Below are positions 1-7,974 of a stretch of 11,252 bases of DNA, in pieces. The first letter of the stretch is position 1; each line of letters begins with the position of its first letter. The stretch is taken from the NCBI GenBank assembly GCA_036939975.1, contig JALLPB010001092.1:1-11252 (forward strand). The letters are read 5' to 3'. The DNA comes from Cyclostephanos tholiformis. Its lineage: Eukaryota; Bacillariophyta; Thalassiosirophyceae; Thalassiosirales; Thalassiosiraceae. Position numbers and translations under genes: made by a program. The notes under the pieces were generated by a model. It made no database searches, was not told where the DNA came from, and saw only the letters and a program-made list of their open reading frames with translations.

Positions 1-590
1 TATTGAAATGCTGTGGATAGGCATATGGGTTCACCCTTGTTACACTGTGGGCCAAGTTGACTCAGATTTGGGTAATCTGGGGATGGTGGTGTGATATAAT
101 GACGTGTTGACATGGCTGAGGCTGTAGAATACCACTCACTTTTTCTCAAAATTAATATTGCATGTATAGAAAGTGTTTGAGCATATTCATATACTCTGGA
201 TAGGCATATGAGTGCATTATTACACTGCTGTACTGGCCAAGTTGACCCAGATTTGAAATAATGATATGTTGACATGGTTGAGTCTGTAGAAAACCACTCA
301 TTTCTTCTCCACATCCATATTGTATGTATAGAAAGTGTTAGAGCATATTCAAATGCTGTGTATAGGCATTTGAGTGCACCCTTGCAAAGTGTTTGAGCAC
401 ATTGAAATGCCGTGGATAGGCATATGGGTTCACTCTTGTAATGTTACACTGCTGGTCAAGTTGACCCAGATTTGGGTAATCTGGGGATTGTGGGGTGAAG
501 TGATAATTTGTTGACATGTTGAGGCAGTAGAATACCACTTACTCTTCTCCACATCCAATTGTATACATAGAAAGTGTTTGAGCAGTCATG
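1..590. repeat. Diverged tandem (satellite-like) repeat, unit about 183 bp
   Basis: The block ggataggcatatg occurs at 15-27, 198-210 and 414-426, with a weaker copy near 358-372. The block around gttgacccagatttg recurs near 55, 237 and 458, and gaaagtgtttgag near 168, 330 (as gaaagtgttagag) and 571. The first unit spans 183 bp, the second about 162 bp, the third is a ~54-bp fragment, and the fourth again about 184 bp. Units one and four are most alike: both keep a gggtaatctgggga stretch that unit two lacks. The array is cut by the left window edge, so its full length is unknown. No coding potential was seen. Confidence 0.8.
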
Positions 591-923
591 AATGCAGTCA
601 GCAATAATTTGGGTGCACCCTTAAACAATGTAAGACCTGTGAAGGTGGCCAAGAATATATGTATTAAATAATTTTTTATGGGTAGTGCATGGAAAATATG
701 GCCCATTAACTAGTATTTATTCCTTAGTACTAATTTTAGCCATTTGCACTAAAAAGAATTAAGCCAAAAAAGCAAGCTTCATACTGCAAGATGTTTTGCT
801 CTACATTTTTAGGAGGTGGTGCACAACCGCTTCTGCAAAAAAAACTCTTATTGTGTGTGTCACAGTATGGTATGTTATACCATAGCAAATTTGTGATTTT
901 CAATTTGACACCACTTAGAGATA

Positions 924-1427
924 TTATGAGAACACAACCAAATTCTCCCAAAATGCTACATGCTAAGATGTTGTATCAAGGCCCCGTTTTGAGTTTTCTG
1001 ATTCCGGGCAATCACCCCTCACTGTCAATGCCAATTTCTGTAGTCAATGTGGTATCATTGTTCTGTCGCAAACTGCCTCTCTCAACCCTTGACCCAAACC
1101 TTTGACCAGGAAGGCAAAGGTGTCTATGGATTCAATACTGTCTAGCAGAGGCCTCAGCCTCAGCTCCTTCCCTCCCATAGAGATAACATGTTTGCCTAGG
1201 CCTTTTGCTTCTTACTCTTTAAAATGCACAGTGTGCACTTGGCAACACATGTTATTCAATGTACATGGAGAATTATCTGAACAGTCTTTCCACAGAGGAT
1301 AATCATTGTTGGTCAATGGAAATTCCCCAGATAGCTCTGATATTGTTGCCTGGATCACTTTGGCAGATGCTAGTCACCACGATAGGAAAGATGAGTTGAT
1401 ATTCTTTTTAGAAAGAACATTATTCAT
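924..1427 (-). pseudogene. Decayed coding relic, 168 codons with five stops
   Basis: I do not recognise the family. From an ATG at 1427-1425 the minus strand reads in one unshifted frame to 924. It is interrupted only by TGA (1376-1374), TAA (1214-1212), TGA (1046-1044), TAG (965-963) and TAA (926-924). Between stops the translation looks like ordinary protein: MNNVLSKKNINSSFLSW, then a run including SELSGEFPLTNNDYPLWKDC, then KGLGKHVISMGGKELRLRP and ESIDTFAFLVKGLGQGLREA, then LALTVRGDCPESENSKRG. The first codon position is purine-rich, as in real genes. The frame does not shift over 500 bp, which suggests loss by point mutation, or remnants of exons of an older gene or transposon. No start or splice signal was established. 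The longer plus-strand ORF over the same region (791-1105) is probably its shadow. Confidence 0.45.
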
Positions 1428-1506
1428 CCGCTAATAAAAACTGGGTATCGGCATTTACAACCTCAAGTTGCAAATCACAAATCCAGACGTATTTTTGTAT
1501 TGGGAA

Positions 1507-1530
1507 ATCGCAAATTTTGCAATTTGCGAT
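1507..1530. repeat. Perfect 10-bp inverted repeat
   Basis: The sequence atcgcaaatt, then ttgc, then aatttgcgat forms perfect 10-bp arms around a 4-nt loop. Related words (gcaaatc, tttgcgatctgc) recur between about 1465 and 1600, so it may be the core of a larger degenerate palindrome. No gene was seen in the 1428-1626 interval. Confidence 0.7.
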
Positions 1531-1626
1531 GTGTTTTTGAACTCTAAGGGTCAAATCTGCAATGGGTAGTGTATTTTTGCGATCTGCATTTGTGATACAC
1601 AAACACCAATGTGATATAGGAGTGCT

Positions 1627-2134
1627 CTATTATCTGGTGTCACACCAGCAAAACTGCTTGTGTATAGGTGTTTTCTGTTTTCTGGTGTGTCACAAACACC
1701 GGCAATTTTTTATTTTTGAGTTGTGATAATGACAATTTGTAATAAATAAAATGATGAGTACTATGAGTTTTGAGTTTTTTGGCAAAGCTAAACTTTGTGC
1801 TCATCATCTGTCCCTGGCCGACTCTTGATTCCTCCTCTCCCCCCTTTTGTCTTATTGCCCCCCCCCCCCACTCATCATGTTTCTCCACACCCATCACATC
1901 TTGGCCTTTGTCTCAATTGTGTCATTGTAGTCTGCAGCAGCTGCCCCATCACCCCTCCTGCACCCTCATTGCAGATTCCCAAGTGTGATTATTTGTAATT
2001 TACTTGCCATAACCTCTGATGTGTCTTCTACTCTGCTGGTGTTGGTGTGGATATTGGGCTGGTGTGGATTTTGCAAAAAATTTACCAAACGTGCCCACAC
2101 CAGCAAAATCTGTTGGTGTGACACCAGAAAATAG
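1627..2134. mobile_element. MITE-like element with 21-bp terminal inverted repeats
   Basis: The left end (1627-1647, ctattatctggtgtcacacc followed by a) and the reverse complement of the right end (2114-2134) agree at 20 of 21 positions. If the element proper starts at TTATCTGGTG and ends at CACCAGAAAA, it is bracketed by TA at 1628-1629 and 2132-2133, the target choice of Tc1/mariner-type elements. Further TGGTGTG-type copies lie just inside both ends (near 1680 and 2038-2100). The ~500-bp interior contains a 12-C run (1858-1869) and no convincing ORF, as expected for a non-autonomous element. The class is inferred from the ends only. Confidence 0.5.
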
Positions 2135-2267
2135 ATACACCATGGGAAGGATGTAGTGGGATAAATGTAATTATAATGACAAAAGCTCTAAGGACTGATG
2201 CCCCAATCAATACATGAAAGTCTGTTGATTTAGTCACGTGTTGCCAGTGGGAAATTGGTGGGCATGA

Positions 2268-2369
2268 AATGTTTTGCTGGCAAGAGTGATGCTATCTGAA
2301 CAGATGCAAGCCATTGGCATTGACCTACTTGAAGAAGAGGTGGATGACAAGGCAGCAATCATCAGGGGG
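2268..2369 (+). other. Short exon-like coding run
   Basis: This is an open plus-strand frame of 34 codons after a TGA at 2265-2267. It contains ARVMLSEQMQAIGIDLLEEE followed by VDDKAAIIRG, an acidic, helix-like composition unlike translated noise. A good splice-donor match, GTGAGT, starts at 2369 just before the in-frame TGA (2370-2372). It could be an internal exon of an unseen gene or a relic of one. I found no convincing partner exon or acceptor (ttgccag at 2241-2247 leads into a different frame), and the family is unknown. Confidence 0.25.
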
Positions 2370-2374
2370 TGAGT

Positions 2375-2920
2375 AGAAGAGGGGAGGAGATCTATGATGA
2401 CTATGGAGGATGCCATTCAACCCTCATCACAAGCATCTCCATAGTATATCTCAACATTGTGCTTGTGAGATGCTAGCAGAACATCATGTATGCATGGTAG
2501 CAAATGTATTTTTGCACCAGTACTGATTGGTGTTGGCTTGGGTTGAATTGTCATAGTATGGCAGCATAGCTTTCATTGCCCGGTAAAAAGTACACTCACC
2601 ATCTTTTGTTAAATCTGGGATGGATGTCTAGGGTGGGAATATCACTGACATGTTGCAAAACACATCAAACAGTCAGCTGATTTTTCCCCAGCAGTATGAC
2701 TGCTCACCAATATGAATAGACTTTTGTGGCTGGTTGCTTGTGTTAGGTTTATTGAGAGTAAAGCAAGACAGAATCTAGTGTGTTGAGAGTTGTAAAGTTG
2801 ACATACAATGTTCTGTGAAGCACCAGAATGACCTCATCGAAGTGATATTCCTGGGGATTTTGAGGTGTGGCAAAGGAATTAAAAATTGTGAGGGGTTGTA
2901 ACAAACTTTAATTGAAAGGA
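2375..2920. other. Gene-poor interval, nothing recognised
   Basis: This is AT-rich sequence with stops in all frames. I see no repeat, RNA gene or convincing ORF here. Confidence 0.5.
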
Positions 2921-5359
2921 TCAATACACTCCTCTGTACCTTCTCATCAATCGCTGAGGAACCGGTGCATCTCTTATCTTTCTTGATGTGGGCAGCAGAA
3001 ATCCCTGAGAAGGGATCGATGCCTTGTCCATGACGATGAAGCCAATGCCCTTGAGGAATTCTCTAATACCAAACAACATTCCCCCAGGCCTTTCATTCTT
3101 GTTCGTCAGTCCTCCACCTTGTAGCTCATCATTGCAATGGCATCCGCTCACCACCATCCAAGAAATTCAGGCTGTGATGTAGAATATTTGAAATTTCTTC
3201 TCAGGACAGAATTACGGTATCAATATCATCCATCCAAAACTGCTTCTCTTAAGAATGCTTCCTGATCACTCATAATTAGAATCCACAAATTATGTGTTGT
3301 CTGGATTCGTAATGTTATGCAATAACTATCTAGTCTTATGGTTTGAAAAATCGCTGCTCAGAGTAATCTCTTATACAAGAATTTGATAAATTTTTTATGG
3401 ATAAAATCAGGTGATCTTTCATGAGAGCTTCGTTGGCTTCTTGAGAAAAGAAAATCAAAAGGTCAGCGAAAATGTATCCTCTCACTATTACCAATTACAT
3501 AATATGCCCGCTAATGGAAGAGGGAGGATTATTGACTAACGAATAAGAGAATGTGCGCGTCTATGGTCCGAGCCTCTCAATCCATCCAGGAAGACGATCG
3601 CTGATGAGGGAAAATCATCACACAGAAGACAGAACAAGATGACGATGTGCCAACCAGGGGTATTATTGCTGAGGTCTGATACTACGGGCGTTTGATGGAT
3701 AAAAAGCGAGATTTGTTGCTGCCTACAGTCCTTGATGTCATGTTTAGGAGGTAAGATTCGTTCGACACCAGGGATTTCCTCGAACCAATTTCAAAACCTG
3801 CAAGGTCTGACATGGAAGTTTCCTGTACGGTGAAAGGACTTTGCTGATTCGCACACCTTCAAGTGAAACCTCACCGGAGATGACTGTGCTGGTGTAATTG
3901 ACTTGACGAACAAAAGTAGTAGAACAGATTGTAGCGCATCCGACCTATTCATGAAGCTAGGGAGGTGGCACCCTCGGATGAAATATCGTTTCCAATCTCT
4001 AAGGCACACGGAACCATAATCATCGCACGGCCATGCTCCCATGCATCGAAGGCAGGGAGGACAATAACTGATGTAGAAGACAAAAGCACAGTCGGCATTC
4101 AGACAGGCTCTTCGCCTTTTATACACAATGGAACGAATGCACTGCCTATTCAAACTCAGAACTGTCAAATCCACAAGAAAAGTATCCCCGTTCTACGTAT
4201 GAACCCATTTTTATCATTATCATTCATTCATTGAACCCCAGAAGATACTATTGTTTTTCCTACTGAAATAAATGCTATTCACGATCATGATGCATACCTT
4301 TGGGCTCTTATGGGCGTCCTCGTCTCAAAATGCCAAGGACAGGTAACTCGATTGGACCTGATATTAATGGAAAATAAGATTGTGTGAGGATGGGCCATAA
4401 AAAGGCTTGTTACGGATGAGGAGGGCACTGAGAAAGTTACAAAGATCCTTGATCTTGATCTGCCTGGAGTTTCTGGCGAGGAGCACTGTCTCGGTGCGAC
4501 GCAAAATTGATGGGTTATATGACCGACATAACCATTTCTTCCACGCATGTAAACCACACAGGCAAAGCTAGTATGAAAAACCTCAGTGGACTTTCTTACG
4601 TGGAGACTCCTTCAAAGGCTTCTGCAGCTTGGCGTATTTCACAGACAAGGGGTCTATCATATGTATCTTCAAGAACGGGCGAGCTGATATGCCACAAGAC
4701 TTCACATGTCGTCCTTTTATCTTTCTAGAAACAAGTCAGATAATAAAAGCTCAGTCAGCATAAGGACACCTTTTGCGCTCTTCGAATACCACCTTCGATA
4801 GCAGCAGCTGGTCGGGGACTGTCGCTAAATACATCCATAATTCTTCCATAGAGCCTGGGCACTTTCAAGAAAGATACGTCCAGCTTCAGATTTTTTTCGA
4901 CAAGGACTTATCAGGTCTCGGTCATTCTTCAAAGAGCATCCCAGTCGATATCTTTATCACTGGATCATCAGTTTTATCTTCGGGAAACCAGAGCCAAGCA
5001 AACATATCTGACAAATGATTTACACATAAACCTGAATGGGGGTATCTGGATCAATTCGAAAGTCACCTCAGTGATTTGGAATTGCGTCTGGTCTTGTCCA
5101 GAGATATTTAATCTATCACAAAGTTGGATGCCCGAATATCGGGAAGTAGACAAAATCTCATAAGGAAATACATTCCACCTTCAGCAATTGCCTCGGTTGT
5201 TGCAACAGAAAAACGAGTCCTGTTTCTCTTATGGAAGGATCTTCGTGTTCGGCCTTCTCTTCGGAACTTTCTCAGGGTGCCCTCCTCAACAAAACTAATC
5301 CACGGCATTTTACAAGCCTCAAACAAAACCTTGTATTTAGCCCACCAGGAAAACTCACC
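2921..5359 (-). pseudogene. Heavily frameshifted relic of a large unidentified gene
   Basis: Family not recognised. On the minus strand one protein-like segment ends and the next begins in another frame, in order 5' to 3': 5359-5108 (MPWISFVEEGTLRKF), 5180-4974 (DRLNISGQDQTQFQITEV), 5005-4922 (MFAWLWFPEDKTDDP), about 4953-4825, about 4898-4770, 4724-4599 (CEVLWHISSPVLEDTYDRP), 4324-4220 (DEDAHKSPKVCIMIVNS), 4223-4146, 4098-3949 (VIVLPAFDAWEHGRAMIMVP), 3944-3744 (GEVSLEGVRISKVLSPYRKL), 3790-3536 (FEEIPGVERILPPKHDIKDC), 3494-3336 (GYIFADLLIFFSQEANEALM), 3357-3226, 3236-3129 and about 3145-2921 (GMLFGIREFLKGIGFIVMDK). These have purine-rich first codon positions. At least ten frame changes plus several stops argue against a spliced functional gene. 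One junction (4769-4725) has GTGTCC and TTTCTAG ends like a 45-nt intron. The segments sum to roughly 800 codons. The longest uninterrupted ORF here (4174-3791) is in a different frame and looks like a shadow. Confidence 0.5.
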
Positions 5360-5385
5360 CTAAAATATATTTTGGAAGAATAGCT

Positions 5386-7412
5386 TTAGTAGCCGCCGCC
5401 GTAGCCGCCTCCGCCGGAATAGCCCCCGTCGTTGTACCCCCCGCCGTATCCACCACCTCCTCCACCACCACGAGCGCCGTAATCGTCATATCCACCTGTG
5501 GATTTAGCATCTTATGAATCGTCAGAAAACTAGAATAATGGCACGTAACGAGTGAAGGGAAAAAACAGAACAAAATGTGTCAAAAGTACTGACCGCCACC
5601 CCTGGAACCGTATCCCCCGCCTGCAGTTTTCGTCGCGTCTTGATAATGGTCAGTGCGTATTTCTAATTTTGACAACAGCAAAATAAGGGAAGGATAGGAA
5701 ACTGACCGTAACCGCCGCCGTATCCCCCCCCGCCGCCGCGTCCGTCGTCGTACCCACCACGTCCTCCGCCACCCCCGTAGCCCCCACCGCCGCGGGAGTC
5801 ATACCCGCCGCCGCCGCGTGAGTCGCCGCCGTACCCGCCGCCGCCGCGTCCACCGCCGTAGTCGTCGCGACCGCCGCCGTAGCCTCCACCGCCTCCCCAT
5901 CCGCCGCCGCGGCCGTCGTCGTATCCCCCGCGTCCGCCGCCGTAGCCCCCGACGGAGCCGCGATCCCAGTCACCGCCTCCTCCCCCGCGTCCGCCACCAC
6001 GTCCGCCCCCGCCGCCTGGACCGTAGCCTAACGGATAGAGTTTGACAAGGGTGATTATTAGACGGATGGTTTTTTTAAAAGGCGTGATGGAGGAGTCCAC
6101 GAAAGGCGACGAGAAGTGCCCCCCAACAACCGAAAATGAGGTGGCGAAGTCAATGTTTATTCACCAAGTGTGTTTGGAATGCAATTCGATACACATAGGA
6201 TGCATGTAAGAACGAGAGAACGTGAGTGGGAAAAAACATGGTTAGATGAGACGAAAGCAAAAACCAAAGAAACGATTCTTTCCACCCTTCGCCCTCACTC
6301 GACACGAATCAATCGTGCCAAACCCCTCACTCCCTCACTCCCAACAAGCCCCCTCGTGCCTTCCATCATACTCACCCTTGGGCTGGGCCTCGTTGACCCT
6401 GAGGGTCCTCCCGTCCAATTCCATCCCGTTGATCTTGGCGCACGCCTGCTCGGCGTCCTTCGCGGGCATCGTGACGAATGCGAATCCCCGCGGCCTACCG
6501 TTATCCCTGTCGGTGGGGAGGAAGCAATCGGTTACGACGCCGTGCTGCTCGAACATCGAACGCACCGACTCGTCGGTCGTCTCGAAGGAGAGATTGCCAA
6601 CGTACAGCTTGACCTCGTCCCGTCCCTGGGGGTTGAAGGTGCCGAAGCCTCCGGGACCGAGTCCCCTACCTCCCATGCCCCCCCCGCCCCCGCCTCCACC
6701 GTATCCGCCCCCGCCCCCCCTGCCGAAGTCGGCGGGTCCCTCGCCCCGGGGCTTGCTCTCGTTGACCCTGAGGGTGCGCCCGTCGAGCTGACTCTGGTCC
6801 ATCTTGCTTATGGCGTCCTCGGCGGAGGCCCTGTCCGCGAAGGTGACGAATCCGAATCCGCGGGGGCGGTTCGTGCCGCGTTCCATGGGCAGGAAGACGT
6901 CGGTGACTTCGCCGTAGGCTCCGAATACCTCGCGAAGCTTGGGCTCGTCGGTGGCTGTTCGGTAATACGCGAAAATAAATTGATGGTGAATTACCGGAGT
7001 GGCGACGTCGGATTTGAAAAGTGCGAAAATCACATTCGTTCGAGATGGGGGGGGGAGGGGAAGCGCGTAGATCGGCGTAAGCGATGGAAAAAAAAATTCA
7101 TGATGTAGACAACGAAAAGAAAAAAAAACGAGGAATAATTTGAACGAAAGAGAGAGGAATTATATTCAGGCGTTGGTAGGTCTCACCGTAATCCAAGTTG
7201 CCGATGTAGAGCTTGACCTCGTTCGGGTTCATGCCATCCCCGCCCCCTCCTCCTCCACCTCCTCCTCCCCCCCCATCGCCGTTGTCGTGGTCGTCGTGAC
7301 CGTTGTTGGACGGGGGCATGACGTCGTCGCCACCCCCCCCTCCACCACCACCACCACCACGGTCGGGAGAGCGAGAGCGGGAACGGGAACGGGAACGGCG
7401 GTCTTCGGACAT
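5386..7412 (-). CDS. SR-like, glycine-rich RNA-binding protein with two RRMs (five exons, 420 aa)
   Basis: Joining 7412-7187, 6954-6376, 6027-5707, 5620-5594 and 5495-5386 gives 1263 nt: 420 residues and a TAA stop. Residues 1-18 are an RS tract ([14 protein letters not shown]); 19-60 are Gly/Asp-rich. RRM1 covers about 67-142 (RNP2 LYIGNL 68-73, RNP1 RGFGFVTF 107-114). A Gly linker spans 147-187. RRM2 covers about 191-266 (RNP2 LYVGNL 192-197, RNP1 RGFAFVTM 231-238). From 269 on the tail is RGG, GYGG and YDDGRGG repeats ending GGGY. RRMs bind single-stranded RNA; RS and RGG tracts usually mediate splicing-factor contacts and nuclear or granule localisation, so a role in pre-mRNA splicing or mRNP packaging is inferred. 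The start context is aaaaATG with A at -3, right at the RS tract. Each junction restores an RRM or Gly-tail frame, so the exon model is well supported. It could be classed as an SR protein, hnRNP-like or GRP; the symbol is left blank. Confidence 0.9.
5496..5593 (-). other. Intron 4 of the RRM gene (98 bp, phase 1)
   Basis: The donor is GGCG|GTCAGT and the acceptor is ATCCACAG|GT. TTCTGAC and a long T-rich tract lie inside. With intron 3 it brackets a 27-nt microexon (5620-5594) coding for GGYGSRGG within the tail. Confidence 0.85.
5621..5706 (-). other. Intron 3 of the RRM gene (86 bp, phase 1)
   Basis: The donor is TACG|GTCAGT and the acceptor is AACTGCAG|GC. A CTGAC branch-point-like word lies about 33 nt upstream of the acceptor. 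Retention gives a short tail, then a stop. Confidence 0.85.
6028..6375 (-). other. Intron 2 of the RRM gene (348 bp, phase 1)
   Basis: The donor is AAGG|GTGAGT and the acceptor is CCGTTAG|GC. It separates the end of RRM2 (NEAQPKG) from the Gly-rich tail (GYGPGGGG). Retention would stop within about 15 codons. Confidence 0.88.
6955..7186 (-). other. Intron 1 of the RRM gene (232 bp, phase 1)
   Basis: The donor is TACG|GTGAGA and the acceptor is GAACAG|CC. It falls just after RNP2 of RRM1. Splicing joins NLDY to [15 protein letters not shown], restoring a canonical RRM; reading through loses the domain. Confidence 0.88.
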
Positions 7413-7777
7413 TTTTATATTGGTTATTGATTTGTTGACTATAGTAAATAATACGAAACGAGTGTATTATTGTGTGATTATTATTATGCGCTGGTGCTGT
7501 TGCCCCTTTAATATGTGTGGATTTTGTGTGGTTGACGCGATACGAAAAGAAGCAAGAGGGCTTTGTTTTGGTGTCATTGGTACGACAGCTGCTTTTCATC
7601 TCTACTTATTCCTACGAGGTGATTGATGAATGTGACGGACAGAATGCAAGGGAACGTTCGCTGGGGTGGAGTAGACAGAAGTAGGGCGGGACTTAAACTC
7701 CCCAGAGATTTTCCTGACCACGTGTAAATATTTTATTTTATTCGTTCTCTGAAATGCGTGCGTTGAAGATGGTTTCT

Positions 7778-7785
7778 GGCGGGAA
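7778..7785 (+). promoter_or_regulatory. E2F-like site GGCGGGAA
   Basis: This is an exact match to the conserved E2F/DP core, 190 bp upstream of the thioredoxin ATG and 366 bp upstream of the RRM-gene ATG. An 8-mer can occur by chance; its position in a divergent promoter is the only support. Confidence 0.35.
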
Positions 7786-7897
7786 TTATTTTGAGCAAGA
7801 TTCATCTCTCGTCCCACCGACCGTCACAAAAAAAGAAAAAATCAAACAGCCAATTTTAAGATGAACTTCCAGCTAGTAGATAGCCGACGAGGGATGG

Positions 7898-7970
7898 GTA
7901 TGCGCATTACAGGAGCATTCACTGCACGCTGATGGGCGTCGCGTAAAATCGAGAATAGATTTTATTTCAG
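7898..7970 (+). other. Possible 5'-UTR intron of the thioredoxin gene (73 bp)
   Basis: GTATGC opens the interval, a CTGAT branch-like word lies about 40 nt before its end, and TTTTATTTCAG closes it 4 nt before the ATG at 7975. If spliced, an upstream ATG at 7861 would open a short reading frame ending at the TAG that overlaps the main start (ATGCTAG). Signal quality is good, but no transcript evidence is available. Confidence 0.35.
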
Positions 7971-7974
7971 GACC

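Larger units (their letters stand above)
7413..7970. promoter_or_regulatory. Shared divergent promoter region
   Basis: This spacer separates two start codons pointing away from each other, so it must hold both promoters. I see GGCGGGAA (7778-7785), the core of the E2F/DP consensus, another GC-rich box ggcggga near 7686, and a CACGTG G-box (7719-7724). A T/A-rich tract (taaatattttatttta) follows at about 7725-7740. Which gene each element serves cannot be told from sequence. Confidence 0.45.

Noticed and set aside
866..884. 8-bp inverted repeat tatggtat / ataccata
   Set aside because: It is a short palindrome in AT-rich DNA, expected by chance.
1770..1998. Two short Pro/Ser/His-rich plus-strand ORFs
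   Set aside because: They lie in the C-rich interior of the putative TIR element, have low complexity, and overlap each other in different frames.
3791..4174. 127-codon minus-strand ORF
   Set aside because: It is the longest open frame in its area, but it overlaps two better-looking segments in other frames (4098-3949 and 3944-3744) and has an implausible Cys/Arg-rich composition.
2921..5359. Retrotransposon origin of the relic
   Set aside because: I saw no reverse transcriptase YxDD, integrase zinc or DDE pattern, or LTRs, so there is no support for that class.
5650..6000. Ala/Thr-rich minus-strand ORF of 116 codons
   Set aside because: It is an alternate frame of the Gly-rich exon 3 (GGN repeats read as GCN/ACN).
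6170..7108. 312-codon plus-strand ORF
   Set aside because: It lies antisense over RRM exon 2 and two introns. The minus strand gives two canonical RRMs, so this is a GC-rich shadow frame.
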